This document shows positions 33,520-42,809 of a stretch of 64,000 bases of DNA, piece after piece. Origin of the DNA: Symbioplanes lichenis. Its GTDB lineage: Bacteria; Actinomycetota; Actinomycetes; Mycobacteriales; Micromonosporaceae. The DNA lies in the NCBI RefSeq assembly GCF_030709675.1, contig NZ_JAUZQD010000004.1:310001-374000 (forward strand), written 5' to 3'. Every line of letters begins with the position of its first letter. Positions within the stretch are counted from its first letter, which is position 1. The notes under the pieces are model-generated. The model was given only the letters and a program-made list of their open reading frames with translations, was not told the DNA's origin and ran no database searches. Position numbers and translations under genes: made by a program.

Positions 33520-36500
33520 GCGCGCCCGCCCCCGCACGGTCGGATGCCGCCGGGAGCACCGTCAGCCGGGCTCCGATCGATCCGCGGTTGCTGCGGCACG
33601 CGCGCTCCGGGCGTACGGGAATCGGGGTCTCGGCTCTGATCGGAGCCGGACAGGCGGCAGCCACCGTGACCCTCGCTGTCGCCCTGGCCCGCACCGTCAC
33701 CGGGCACAGCGCGATCGGCCTGCTCGTGACGGCGTTCGCGCTGCGGGCGGCCCTCACCTGGGCTGAGCAGGTGGTCGCCCAGCGCACGGCCGCCCGCGTC
33801 ACCGGTGAGCTGCGCCGCTCGGTCCTGGCCGCCACCCTGCGGCACGGCCCGGCGTGGGTCGCCTCGTACGGCAGCGGGCGCCTCACCGCCGTGCTCACTT
33901 CCGGTCTCGACGCGCTCAAGCCGTGGTTCTCCGGCTACCTGCCGGCGCTGGTGCTCGGCGTGGCGCTGCCCCCGCTCGTGCTGGTCGCGATGTTCCTCGC
34001 CGACCCCGCGTCGGCGCTGATCGCCCTGGTCACGCTGCCCCTGCTGCCCGTGCTCGGCGCGCTGATCGGCTGGGCCACCGCGGCCCGCGCCCGGCAGGCG
34101 TGGCAGGCCGACGCCCGCCTCGCCGGCCACTTCCTCGACGTGGTCCGCGGCCTGCCCACGCTGCGCGTCTTCGGGCGGGCCGCCGCCCAGGTGGACGTCG
34201 TGCGCGACATGACCGACAAACACCGGACCGCCACCGTACGCGTGCTCCGCGTCGCGTTCCTTTCCTCGACCGCTCTCGACCTGGTGGGCACGCTGTCCGT
34301 CGGCCTGATCGCGGTCGAGGCCGGCCTGCGCGTGGCCAACGGTTCCCTCCCGCTGGGCACCGCCCTGCTTGTCATCCTCCTGGCCCCCGAGGCCTACCGG
34401 CCGCTGCGCGAGATGGCGGCCCGCTTCCATGCGAGCGCGGACGCGTCCGCGGTGATCGGAGACGTGGACGAGGTGCTGACCGACGACGCTGCTTTCGTCT
34501 CTCCCGTGCTGTCCGCCCCGGGACAGCCCAGCCTGTACGCCACCCGCCTGCACGTCAGCCACGGCGACCGCCCGGTGCTGAACCTGCCTGCGCTGGCCGT
34601 GCGCGACCACGAGATCGTGGCGTTGCGCGGCCCGTCCGGCGCGGGCAAGACAACAACCCTGCGCGTGCTGGCTGGTTTGCAGCCACTGATAACCGGGCGC
34701 GTCGAAGTGACCGGTCCGGGTGTTCTGTACCTTCCCCAGCGGCCGACCCTCCCCCACACCCGTACGGTCGCCGATGTCTTCCCCGGGTTGTCATCCGCTG
34801 ATATCCACGAGGCCCTGGTGATGGTGGGCCTGCAGCACGAGGTGACCCCCTCGACGGTGCTCGGCGAGGCGGGGGCGGGCGTGTCGTCGGGCCAGCGCCA
34901 GCGGCTGGCTCTGGCGGCTCTGCTCCGCGCGGCCTCGCGCCGGCCGACGGTCCTGCTCCTCGACGAGCCGACCGCCCACCTCGACGCGGAGTCGGAACGC
35001 CTGGTGATCGCCCAGCTCCGCGCGGCGGCCGACCGGGGATGCGCGGTGCTGGTCGTGGCGCACCGCCCGGCGTCCCTCTCCGCCGCCGACCGCATCGTGG
35101 ACGTGACACCCCCGTCCGACGCGTCCCCGGAATCGGCGCCCTCTCCGGCGTTGCCGTCGTCGGCCGGCGTGCCTGCGGCGTTGTCCACAGACGCGGATTG
35201 TCCACAGGCCGCGACGCAGACACCCCCCGCCATGCCCCACAATGACCAGCGGGGGCTCCCCCTGGGAGGGCGGGGTGGATCGACCGGCGCCGATGCGAAA
35301 AGGGCCGCCGCTCGTCGCCTCCTCATGACACCAGCGGCAGCCGTCACCCTCGGGGCCGCCTCCTCCCTCGCCGGCATCGTTCTCACCGGCGCCGCCGCCT
35401 GGCTCCTCGTCCGCGCCGCCACCCTCCCCCCGGTCCTCACCCTCGCCACCGCGGTCGTCCTCGTCCGCGGCTCGGCCGTCGCCCGCCCCCTCCTCCGCTA
35501 CCTCGAACGTCTCGTCGCCCACGACGTCGCCTTCGCCCGCCTCGGCGACTGGCGGGCCCGGGTCTACGCCGGCCTCATCCCCCGCGTCCCGGGCCCGAAG
35601 ATGCACCGGCGCGGCGACCTCCTCACCAAGATCGCCGACGACGTCGACGCCCGCACCGACGGTCTCCTGCGCGGCCGCCTGCCCCTGCTCACCGCCGCGA
35701 TCACCCTCGTGGTGGCCGCGGCCGTGGCGGCCGGCACGACGCCGCTGCTCGCCGTTCCGCTCGGGATCGGCCTGCTGATCTCCGGTGTCGCCGCCCCGGC
35801 CCTCGCCGCCTGGCAGGCCGGACGCGTGGACGCCGCCACCGGCCGGGCCCGCTCCCGGCTGCGCGACGCCGTGGTCGAGACCGTCGACGGCATCGAGGAA
35901 CTGGCCGGGCAGGACTCGCCCGTCCCGGGGAACCGCAGCCGGGCGCTGGAGAAGCTGGAGGCCCGGGCAGCCCGGACAGCCGGCGCCGCGAACGCCCTGG
36001 GCATCCTCGGCTGGGGCATTGCCGTCGCCGGCGCGGCCCTCGTGCTCTACCCGGCGACCAACGCCGAGTGGGCGGCCGTGCTCCTGCTCGGCGTCGTCGC
36101 TCTCGGCGAGCCGGTCGCCACCCTGCCCGACGCCGCCGTGGCCCGCCGCCGCGCCCGGGGCGCCGACGAGCGCCTGGCAGCATTCGAGCGAGCGCCCGAA
36201 TTGTCCGAAAACAAGATTCACACCGGCGACACCGAGCTACGAGACGTGGTCGCCGGATGGGACCCCGAGCAGCCCCCCGCCCTGCGCGGCGTCGATCTCG
36301 ACATCCCCCGCGGCACGAGCGTCGCGATCCTCGGCCCCTCGGGCGGCGGCAAGTCCACGCTCGCCGCAGTCCTCGCCGGGCTGCTCGAGCCGCGCGCCGG
36401 CACCGTCACGCGACCCGGGCGGACGATCCTCGTGGGGGACGCGACCGATCATGTGTTCGCGTCGACCGTACGGGAAAATCTGCGTCTGGCCCGCCGCACA

Positions 36501-36842
36501 GCGACCGACGACGAGCTGCACGCGGCGCTCGGCCGGGTGGGTCTCGGCTCGTGGGACCTGGACACGTGGCTCGGCACCGGCGGCAGCACAATCTCCGGTG
36601 GTCAGCGCCGCCGGCTGGCCACCGCGCGGGCCCTGCTGGCCGATCCGGAGCTGCTGATCCTGGACGAGCCGACCGAGGGCCTCGACGAGGCGGCCGCCGC
36701 GGCACTGATGACCGATCTGCTCGGCGCGGCGCGCGGGCGGACCGTGCTGCTGCTGACCCACCGCACCGAAGGGCTGTCCGAGGTGTCCGCGATCCTCCAG
36801 TTGCGGGCCGGCCGGCTCAGCCCGGCGCTGGTGACCGCCTGA
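33516..36842 (+). CDS. cydDC: CydD-CydC fusion ABC exporter for bd oxidase assembly
   Basis: 1108 residues, two complete ABC half-exporters in one chain. The CydD half has six membrane segments, Walker A GPSGAGKT near residue 372, signature VSSGQRQRLA and Walker B LLLDEPTAHLD. A roughly 60-residue Pro/Ala/Ser linker follows (about 530-600). The CydC half has Walker A GPSGGGKS near residue 940, signature ISGGQRRRLA and LILDEPTEGLD. CydDC exports cysteine/glutathione or acts on heme and is needed for cytochrome bd assembly. Fused CydDC is known in other actinomycetes; in E. coli they are separate. Both ATP sites look intact. Confidence 0.93.
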   Translation: MSAPAPARSDAAGSTVSRAPIDPRLLRHARSGRTGIGVSALIGAGQAAATVTLAVALARTVTGHSAIGLLVTAFALRAALTWAEQVVAQRTAARVTGELRRSVLAATLRHGPAWVASYGSGRLTAVLTSGLDALKPWFSGYLPALVLGVALPPLVLVAMFLADPASALIALVTLPLLPVLGALIGWATAARARQAWQADARLAGHFLDVVRGLPTLRVFGRAAAQVDVVRDMTDKHRTATVRVLRVAFLSSTALDLVGTLSVGLIAVEAGLRVANGSLPLGTALLVILLAPEAYRPLREMAARFHASADASAVIGDVDEVLTDDAAFVSPVLSAPGQPSLYATRLHVSHGDRPVLNLPALAVRDHEIVALRGPSGAGKTTTLRVLAGLQPLITGRVEVTGPGVLYLPQRPTLPHTRTVADVFPGLSSADIHEALVMVGLQHEVTPSTVLGEAGAGVSSGQRQRLALAALLRAASRRPTVLLLDEPTAHLDAESERLVIAQLRAAADRGCAVLVVAHRPASLSAADRIVDVTPPSDASPESAPSPALPSSAGVPAALSTDADCPQAATQTPPAMPHNDQRGLPLGGRGGSTGADAKRAAARRLLMTPAAAVTLGAASSLAGIVLTGAAAWLLVRAATLPPVLTLATAVVLVRGSAVARPLLRYLERLVAHDVAFARLGDWRARVYAGLIPRVPGPKMHRRGDLLTKIADDVDARTDGLLRGRLPLLTAAITLVVAAAVAAGTTPLLAVPLGIGLLISGVAAPALAAWQAGRVDAATGRARSRLRDAVVETVDGIEELAGQDSPVPGNRSRALEKLEARAARTAGAANALGILGWGIAVAGAALVLYPATNAEWAAVLLLGVVALGEPVATLPDAAVARRRARGADERLAAFERAPELSENKIHTGDTELRDVVAGWDPEQPPALRGVDLDIPRGTSVAILGPSGGGKSTLAAVLAGLLEPRAGTVTRPGRTILVGDATDHVFASTVRENLRLARRTATDDELHAALGRVGLGSWDLDTWLGTGGSTISGGQRRRLATARALLADPELLILDEPTEGLDEAAAAALMTDLLGAARGRTVLLLTHRTEGLSEVSAILQLRAGRLSPALVTA

Positions 36843-36862
36843 TGCGTCTATATTGACCGGCC

Positions 36863-37753
36863 ATGAGCCCCTTGGAGCGCCGGTACCTGGCCGTCGTGCG
36901 CCTGTGCTACCCGGCCGATCACTGGCTCGGCCGGGGGCGGGAGGTCGTCGGCACGTACCTCGATCTGGCCGAGCCGGGCCGCCGCTGGCCGTCGGCCGCC
37001 GACGTGGCCGATCTCGCCGCGGGGGGCGTACGGGCTCATCTGCGCTCGACCGGTGCCGCCGCCCTGTTGCCCGGCTTCCGGCTCGCCGCGGCGCTCGCCC
37101 TGCTGACGGCGACCGCGCTCGCGGCGGCCTGGTCGGTGATCGAGGTGCGGCCGCTGCCGTTCCTGCCCGGGGCCGGGCCGTTCGCGTCGCTGGGGATCGC
37201 GGCCTGGCTCGCGTGGCTGGTCGCCGCCCTGGGCTATGCCGTCGCCGGCCCGTGGACGCGCTTCGCGGTCGGCGGGGCCCTCGCGCTGACCGTCGCCGTG
37301 CTCCCGGTGGCCGCGCTGACGGGGCTGCCCCGGCCGCCGGTCTTCGTGCTGGTGCCGCAGGTGGCGCTGGGGGTGGTCGCGCTGGCCGGGTCCGGTCGCG
37401 CGCCGGCCACCGTACGCCTGCTGCCCGCCGCCGCCGGCACGGTGACCGCCATCGCGGCCGCGTGGCAGCTGCCGGGCGGCGACTACTACGGCCCGCAGCC
37501 GACCCAGGTGCTCGCGATCGCCGGGACCGCGCTGCTGCTGATCGCGATGGCCCTCGCCGTCGTCCACGGCCGCCGCGGCGGCTGGGCGCTGCTGATCCTC
37601 GCCACCCCGCTCGGCATGCTGTCGCTGCACCCGCTCGCCCGCGCGACGGACGGCGAGCCGTCGTGGCCGAACCTCGGGGTGATCGCCGTCTTCGTCGCCG
37701 TCACCGGCCCGGCGCTGGTGCCCCTGGCCCTGGCGGTCAGGCGGAGAAGCTGA
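36863..37753 (+). CDS. Membrane protein of unknown function
   Basis: 296 residues. A 60-residue cytoplasmic N-terminus (LERRYLAVVRLCYPADHWL, then GREVVGTYLDLAEPG) resembles that of actinobacterial permease-like anti-sigma or HAAS-type membrane proteins; about seven membrane segments follow. No catalytic motif is seen. It starts 20 bp after cydDC on the same strand and so could be read through from that operon. Its 3' end overlaps the convergent HAD gene by 17 bp. Function not recognised. Confidence 0.7.
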   Translation: MSPLERRYLAVVRLCYPADHWLGRGREVVGTYLDLAEPGRRWPSAADVADLAAGGVRAHLRSTGAAALLPGFRLAAALALLTATALAAAWSVIEVRPLPFLPGAGPFASLGIAAWLAWLVAALGYAVAGPWTRFAVGGALALTVAVLPVAALTGLPRPPVFVLVPQVALGVVALAGSGRAPATVRLLPAAAGTVTAIAAAWQLPGGDYYGPQPTQVLAIAGTALLLIAMALAVVHGRRGGWALLILATPLGMLSLHPLARATDGEPSWPNLGVIAVFVAVTGPALVPLALAVRRRS

Positions 37754-38333
37754 CCGCTCGCTCGATCTCGGCGAGGCACTCGGGCGTCTCCGTGAACCGG
37801 ATCGCCCGGATGCCGAGCGCGGCCGCCGCGGCGACATTCTCCGCGCGGTCGTCGACGAAGACCACGTCGGCCGGGGCCTCGCCCAGCACCGCGAGCGCCT
37901 TCAGATAGACGGCCGGGTCCGGCTTGGCGACGCCCAGGTCGGCGCTGTAGAGCTTGTGGGCGAAGGTCCGCAGGGCATCGTGCCGGTCCAGCTCGCGGGC
38001 CAGCTCGCGCGGGGCGTTCGAGAGCAACGACACGGGTACGCCCGCCGCGTGCACCCGGCCGAGCAGCTGCATCGTCACCGGGTTGAGGTAGAGCCAGCTG
38101 GAGACGTCCCGCTCGACGAGATGGGCGAGCAGCTGGCCGCCGGGCGGACCGTTGAGCACGTCCGTCCAGAAACCGAGGGCGCTCAGCCCGCAGTCGTAGT
38201 CGCGCCGGCACTCCCAGTAGCGGGCGGTGAACTCGGCCGGCGGCACCCCGGCGGCCAGGGCCATCGACCGGACGTCGGTCTCGCGCTGGGCGAGGCTGAT
38301 CACTTCCCCGAAGTCCATCAGCAGATGAGCCAT
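37737..38333 (-). CDS. HAD-superfamily hydrolase, subfamily IA
   Basis: 198 residues. Motif I reads LMDFGEV, where the second Asp of the usual DxD is Gly, as in the 'DFGGV' group related to YihX. Motif II is SLLSNAP, motif III includes Lys in GVAKPDP, and motif IV is VFVDDRAENV. The helical cap (about 15-85) is of the alpha type. Substrate unknown, perhaps a small sugar phosphate. It is flanked by convergent and same-strand genes, 75 bp after the topoisomerase end. Confidence 0.88.
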   Translation of the reverse strand: MAHLLMDFGEVISLAQRETDVRSMALAAGVPPAEFTARYWECRRDYDCGLSALGFWTDVLNGPPGGQLLAHLVERDVSSWLYLNPVTMQLLGRVHAAGVPVSLLSNAPRELARELDRHDALRTFAHKLYSADLGVAKPDPAVYLKALAVLGEAPADVVFVDDRAENVAAAAALGIRAIRFTETPECLAEIERAVSFSA

Positions 38334-38408
38334 GGTGGTTCACCCCTCCCGCTCGTCCGGCAACCGTAGCTTTCAGGCTCATCGGCACCGGTGACGGGAA
38401 GGTGAACG

Positions 38409-39377
38409 TTACTTGCCGAGCAGATCCAGCACCGCTTCCTCGGTGGGCTCCTCCACGGTCTTCCCCTTCTCGTACGCCTCCACGACGCGCGGGTCGACGT
38501 ACGAGCTGCGCGCCACCGCCGGGGTGTTGCCCAGCAGCTCGGCGACCTCCTTCATGGCGTGCGACACGTTCTTCTTGCGAGCCGTCCCGGAGGACGCCGG
38601 CCCGGCCGACGCGAGCTCCGCCGCCGCCTTGACGGTCCCGTGCCACGTGCGGAAGTCCTTGGCGCTCATCTGCTCGCCGCTGATCTCGCGCAGGTACTCG
38701 TTGACCTCGTCGGCCTTGACCTCGCGCCACCGCTTGGCCCCCGGCTCGTAGTAGGCGAACAGCCGCTCCTCGCCCTTGCGCCGCCGCCGCAGGTCACGCA
38801 GCACCTGGCACACCTCACCGTCCTCGACCGGCGTCGCGTGCTCCTTGCCCGATTTGCCGACGAATTCCAGGACCACACAGCCCCCATGGGTACGCACATG
38901 CTCCGGCCGCAACGTCGAGAGCCCGAACGACGGATCCTGCTCCCGCTGCGCGTACTGATCGCTGCCGACCCGGAAGGCGCCCATGTCGAGCAGCCGGGCG
39001 ATCGCGGCGAGCACCCGGCACCGGGTCAGTCCCCGCCCGCTCAGGTCGGAGCAGAGCCGTTGCCGGATCTCGGGCAGCCGCTCCGCCACCTCGGCGGCGT
39101 GCTCGAACTTCTTCTCGTCCCGGGCGACGCGCCACTGCGGGTGATAGAGGTACTGCTTGCGCCCCGCCGCGTCGGTCCCGACCGCCTGCACGTGCCCGCG
39201 CGGGTCCGGGCTGATCCACACGTCCTCCCACGCCGGCGGGATGACCAGCTCCTTGATCCGGGCCACCTCGCCGGCGTCGCGCACCGGGTCGCCGTGCTCG
39301 TCGACGTAGCGGAAGCCCTTGCCGCTGCGCCGCCGCCCGTACCCGGGCTTGTCGAGCTTGCTGCGCCTGAGCCGCAT
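38409..39377 (-). CDS. DNA topoisomerase IB, poxvirus-like
   Basis: 322 residues, the usual length for bacterial TopIB. The N-terminal domain has the PPAWEDVWI motif and the catalytic domain has an Arg in FRVGSDQYA, the KSGKEH block, FRTWHGTVKA with the second Arg and His, and the nucleophile Tyr293 in SSYVDPRV. The enzyme relaxes supercoils by a 3'-phosphotyrosine link. It is a single gene between the HAD and copper protein genes. It is commonly accessory in actinomycetes. Confidence 0.95.
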   Translation of the reverse strand: MRLRRSKLDKPGYGRRRSGKGFRYVDEHGDPVRDAGEVARIKELVIPPAWEDVWISPDPRGHVQAVGTDAAGRKQYLYHPQWRVARDEKKFEHAAEVAERLPEIRQRLCSDLSGRGLTRCRVLAAIARLLDMGAFRVGSDQYAQREQDPSFGLSTLRPEHVRTHGGCVVLEFVGKSGKEHATPVEDGEVCQVLRDLRRRRKGEERLFAYYEPGAKRWREVKADEVNEYLREISGEQMSAKDFRTWHGTVKAAAELASAGPASSGTARKKNVSHAMKEVAELLGNTPAVARSSYVDPRVVEAYEKGKTVEEPTEEAVLDLLGK

Positions 39378-39435
39378 CTGACCTCCATCGCCGAACGGGA
39401 TCGGGGGGTTCCCGGCGCAAGGTCACTCAAACCGC

Positions 39436-40572
39436 TCAGGCGGACGACGTCGTCAGGAGGCCGAGGCACATCTCGTCGCTCGTGCCCTCGCCCCACACGA
39501 CGTACCGGGGCGGCAGTTTCCGCAGTTGCGGGATCTGCCGGCGCAGCGACGCGTCATGGGTGCAGGTGACGCGGACGGTGTCGCCGGCCTTGAGGGTCAC
39601 CGGCTCGGGCAGCACCCGGAGCGCCTGGTTGTCGAAGTCGAACGCCGGGACGTCGAGCAGCGTCCGGGCGGCGGGCGTGCCGGGGTTCAGCTCGATCGAG
39701 ATGGCGCGGCCCAGCATGTGCATGTGGCCGCGGGCGGCGTACACCGTCATCGGGCCGGGGATCGGGTGGTCGCAGCGCTGGGTCGTCCCCGGCTTCGCGG
39801 CGCCGCCGCTGCACCGCTGCAGCAGGGCGGAGGCCTCACCGGCGTCGCCGAAGCGCTTCTCGACGTCGGCGACCGCGGTGGCCCGGTCGCACAGGGCACC
39901 GGTCTCGCCGGTCCCGCACGGCAGCTCGATCGGCGCCATGAGCGGGGTCGTCGCCAGGGCCACGGTGCGCGGCGTGCCGTCGGTCAGGCGCAGCCGCAGG
40001 TTCGACCGGTCGGCCGGGGGCCCGCCCGCACCGGCGGTCAGCAGGTTGTAGTGCACCTGGAGGATGAGCAGGCTGCCCGGGTCGAGCACGTAGCCCAGGT
40101 CGCCGTCGAGCAGGGTCTCGGCGACGTTCGGGGTCCAGGTGTCGACCCAGGTCGTGTCGTCCAGCCCGGCGTCGCCGAAGCAGGTGTAGCCCTCCCCCGG
40201 GTCCGCGGCGTCCCGGGCCCGGGCGGCGGCGGCCCCGGCCGGCGGGACGGAGAAGACGAGGGCGTGGTGCGCGATCGCGACGTTCTGCGGCTCGAACTGG
40301 CTGCCGGTCAGATAGGTGCGGTGGGCGACCTGAGGATCGAGCACCATGCACCTGTACTCGTCGGTGCCGCCGTTCGGAGGCACCGGCGTGTAGGGCTGGG
40401 CGACGGTCAGGTCGGCGAAGCGCTCGCCGGGCCGCAACGGCGGCGCGGCCACGGCGGAATGCTGCTCGTGGGTGGCGGTCTGCGGGGCGGGGGCGGCGGC
40501 CTCCGGCTCACCGGCGCAGGCGGCGACCGGCAGAAGGAGGACCACGGCGACGGCGGCCGGGGCGACTCTCAT
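39436..40572 (-). CDS. PHM-like type II copper monooxygenase lipoprotein
   Basis: 378 residues. A lipoprotein signal ends at Cys19 (PVAAC), so the protein is anchored outside the membrane. The remainder resembles the two-domain core of copper type II, ascorbate-dependent monooxygenases. All six copper ligands of peptidylglycine hydroxylase have counterparts: His102-His103 and His174 (HYN) for one copper, His283 and His285 (HMHMLG) and Met368 (DEMCLG) for the other. Several cysteines fit disulfides. The natural substrate in bacteria is not established. A 123-bp space separates it from the F420 enzyme and it is not in an operon. Confidence 0.82.
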   Translation of the reverse strand: MRVAPAAVAVVLLLPVAACAGEPEAAAPAPQTATHEQHSAVAAPPLRPGERFADLTVAQPYTPVPPNGGTDEYRCMVLDPQVAHRTYLTGSQFEPQNVAIAHHALVFSVPPAGAAAARARDAADPGEGYTCFGDAGLDDTTWVDTWTPNVAETLLDGDLGYVLDPGSLLILQVHYNLLTAGAGGPPADRSNLRLRLTDGTPRTVALATTPLMAPIELPCGTGETGALCDRATAVADVEKRFGDAGEASALLQRCSGGAAKPGTTQRCDHPIPGPMTVYAARGHMHMLGRAISIELNPGTPAARTLLDVPAFDFDNQALRVLPEPVTLKAGDTVRVTCTHDASLRRQIPQLRKLPPRYVVWGEGTSDEMCLGLLTTSSA

Positions 40573-40661
40573 GATGATTTCTCCCCTTCTCGTGACGAAG
40601 CGGAACCACCACCACTTTCTGCGCCCCGGGCCCGGAAAGCAACGATCTGTCGGAAGCGGTA

Positions 40662-40689
40662 CGCGCGGCCGCCGGTCGACGGCCGCGCG
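40662..40689 (-). terminator. Hairpin terminator after the F420-type oxidoreductase gene
   Basis: A perfect 10-bp stem, CGCGCGGCCG with CGGCCGCGCG, encloses an 8-base loop and lies 6 bp after the stop codon at 40696. There is no T tract. Confidence 0.65.
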
Positions 40690-40695
40690 CGCCGG

Positions 40696-41652
40696 CTAGA
40701 GAGCGCGGAGCTTGTCGGCCAGGGTCTTCTGGAAGAAGTCGAGGAAGCCGTCCGGGTCGGGCCCGGCGTTCTGGAGCACGATGTGGTCGAAGCCCGCCTT
40801 CGTGTACTCGCGCACGGACTCGACGTACGGCTCCGGGTCCGGGCCGAGCGCGAACTGGCCCCGGACGTCCTCGGCCCGCACGGTCTGCGACGCGGCGTCG
40901 AAGTTGACCGGGTTGGGCAGCTCGCTCATGACCTTCCAGCCGGTGAGGGCCCAGCGGGTGGTCTTGAGGACCTCGTCGATGCCGGCCTGCTCGGTCTCCG
41001 CGTACGCCATGGGCACCTCGGCGTACTTCGGCCCGGAGCCGCCGGCGCTGCCGTAGGCCTCCACGATGTCGGCGCGCGGCTCGGTCGCGAAGAGACCGTC
41101 GCCCAGCTCGGCGGCGACCGCGGCGGCGTCCTTGCCCCCCGCGGCGACCGCGATCACGGGCAGCTCGTCGGGAAGGTCGAAGACGCGGGCGTCCTCGAGC
41201 TGCAGATGCTTTCCCTCGTACGACTGGTAGCCGCCCTGCCACAGCAGCTTGATGATCTCGAGGGCCTCGCGGAGCCGTTCCTGGCGCCCGCGGACGCTCG
41301 GGAAGCCCTGGCCGACGACGTGCTCGTTGAGCCGCTCGCCGGAGCCGATGCCCAGCGTGAACCGGTTGTCCGAGGTGATCGCCAGGGTCGCGGCGGCCTG
41401 GGCGATGATCGCCGGGTGGTAGCGCACGGTCGGGCAGGTGACGCCCGTGGCCAGGCCGATGCGCTCGGTCCTGGCCGCGATCGCCCCGAGCACGGTCCAC
41501 GCGAAGGGCGAGTGACCCTGCACGTCCAGCCACGGGTGGTAGTGGTCGCTGATCTCGACGAAGTCGAAGCCGGCCTGTTCGGCCCGGACGGCCTGCCGGA
41601 TCAGCTCCTTGGGGCCGAAGCCCTCGGCCGACAGCTTGTATCCGAACTTCAT
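40696..41652 (-). CDS. F420-dependent luciferase-like oxidoreductase, glucose-6-phosphate dehydrogenase (FGD) related
   Basis: 318 residues from the ATG at 41652. The TIM-barrel luciferase-like monooxygenase pattern is clear, with FVEISDHYHPWLDVQGHSPF, GVTCPTVRYHPAIIAQAAAT and GIGSGERLNEHV, as in F420-dependent glucose-6-phosphate dehydrogenase and the TIGR03557 group. It probably reduces or oxidises F420 with an unassigned substrate. A monocistronic gene bounded by a terminator hairpin. Confidence 0.88.
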   Translation of the reverse strand: MKFGYKLSAEGFGPKELIRQAVRAEQAGFDFVEISDHYHPWLDVQGHSPFAWTVLGAIAARTERIGLATGVTCPTVRYHPAIIAQAAATLAITSDNRFTLGIGSGERLNEHVVGQGFPSVRGRQERLREALEIIKLLWQGGYQSYEGKHLQLEDARVFDLPDELPVIAVAAGGKDAAAVAAELGDGLFATEPRADIVEAYGSAGGSGPKYAEVPMAYAETEQAGIDEVLKTTRWALTGWKVMSELPNPVNFDAASQTVRAEDVRGQFALGPDPEPYVESVREYTKAGFDHIVLQNAGPDPDGFLDFFQKTLADKLRAL

Positions 41653-41735
41653 GATGATCCCCTCTCTCGGTGCCGGTGATTCCCGCGATCGGGCCGGGCA
41701 AACGGTGCCGGCCGTTCCTGCGGCGGGGCACGACA

Positions 41736-41765
41736 AACGCCGGGCCACCGTGGCGGCCCGGCGTT
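41736..41765 (-). terminator. Hairpin terminator at the end of the DUF3618 operon
   Basis: Inverted repeat AACGCCGGGCC...GGCCCGGCGTT with a stem of about 14 bp, one mismatch, and a small loop, 13 bp after the stop at 41779. Confidence 0.75.
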
Positions 41766-41778
41766 GGGTGTCGCGGGA

Positions 41779-42417
41779 TCAGGAACGCGCGCTCTGCACC
41801 GCGTCGCGGCTGGTCTCCTTGGCGTCCTGCGCCGAGGACTGCGCCTGCTCCTTGGTGGTCTGCCCGGCGTCGGTCGCCGTCTCCTTGAGCTGGCCGGCGG
41901 CCTGCTGGACGGTGCCCTGCAGGTCGTCCTTGATCTCCGTGGCGACCTCCTTGACCTTGTCGGTCAGGTCGCCGCTGCGCTCCTTGAGCTGCTCCCCGGC
42001 GCGCTTCTCGGCCTCGGTGGCCGGGATGAGCGTCGAGGCGAGCAGGCCCACGCCGAAGGCGATGATGCCCGCGGCCAGGGGGTTGCCCTGGGCCTGCTGC
42101 CTGGCGGCCGACGGCGCGCTCTTCACGGCGTCCGCGACGTCCGACGCCTTGTCGCTGACGGTGCCGGCGGCGGAGTGCGCCTTGTCCTGCACCGTGCTCG
42201 CCGCGGAATGCGCCTTGTCGCTGACGGTCCCGGCGGCCGAGCCGGCCTTGTCCTGCACGGTTTCGGTGCTGCCCATGACCTTCTCCTTCACCGCGGTCCA
42301 GCGGCGGCGGGCGACCTGCTTGGGGCTGGTCTTCTCGGCCAGCAGGTCCACGTCGCGCGTCATCTTGGCCCGCGTCTGCTCGATCTCCTGCCTCAGCCGG
42401 TCGGGTTCTTCAGCCAT
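41779..42417 (-). CDS. DUF3618 membrane protein with LEA-like helical repeats
   Basis: 212 residues. The N-terminus PDRLRQEIEQTRAKMTRDVDLLAEKTSP is the DUF3618 motif. Residues 50-100 hold a 22-residue repeat, about two copies of SAAGTVSDKAHSAASTVQDK, and a second helical part (140-210) is also Ala/Lys/Asp/Gln-rich, as in LEA or stress proteins. One membrane segment lies at about 113-131 (LAAGIIAFGVGLLASTLI). It overlaps the holin-like gene by 25 bp. This trio occurs widely in actinobacteria and is often stress induced; mechanism unknown. Confidence 0.85.
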   Translation of the reverse strand: MAEEPDRLRQEIEQTRAKMTRDVDLLAEKTSPKQVARRRWTAVKEKVMGSTETVQDKAGSAAGTVSDKAHSAASTVQDKAHSAAGTVSDKASDVADAVKSAPSAARQQAQGNPLAAGIIAFGVGLLASTLIPATEAEKRAGEQLKERSGDLTDKVKEVATEIKDDLQGTVQQAAGQLKETATDAGQTTKEQAQSSAQDAKETSRDAVQSARS

Positions 42418-42809
42418 CGGGCGTCCTCCTTCAGGGTGTCGGCGGTACGCCGCGGAACGGGGTCGACAGTCTTGAGCCGCTTGCGGCCGACGCTGTAGAG
42501 CACGGCGGCGGCGATGCCCCAGAGCACCGCGACGATGAGCGCGGCCCAGCCGAGGTCCATCACGTTGCCGAGGCCGAAGACCAGCGCGAAGCTGAGCAGG
42601 ACGACGGTGAGGTAGCCGGCGAACCCGGCCCCGCCGAGCATCCCGGCGGCCTTGCCCGCTTTGGACGCCTCCTGCTTGAGCTCCGCCTTGGCCAGCTCGA
42701 CCTCCTGGCGGAACAGCTGCGAGAGGTCGTCGCTGATGTTGCCGATGAGCTCACCGACCGAGGAGTTGGTGACCTGCTCCTCGCGGTCGGCCGGGTACGG
42801 CGCGGTCAT
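42393..42809 (-). CDS. Phage-holin-3-6 superfamily (DUF1469-like) membrane protein
   Basis: 138 residues. The cytoplasmic N-terminus has the family pattern SVGELIGNISDDLSQLFRQEVELAKAEL, then two membrane segments (about 65-85 and 88-108). Despite the family name, nothing suggests a phage; these are chromosomal membrane proteins in actinobacteria. It overlaps its neighbours by 4 bp upstream and 25 bp downstream, so it is the middle gene of the operon. Confidence 0.88.
   Translation of the reverse strand: MTAPYPADREEQVTNSSVGELIGNISDDLSQLFRQEVELAKAELKQEASKAGKAAGMLGGAGFAGYLTVVLLSFALVFGLGNVMDLGWAALIVAVLWGIAAAVLYSVGRKRLKTVDPVPRRTADTLKEDARWLKNPTG

Noticed and set aside
31114..33537. An 807-residue open frame on the minus strand across cydA and cydB
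   Set aside because: It is the mirror of two clearly recognised genes; its Arg/Gly/His/Gln composition is typical of antisense frames in GC-rich DNA.
42393..42809. Prophage holin
   Set aside because: The family name is misleading; the neighbours are DUF3618 and a stress-type membrane protein, and no phage gene is present.
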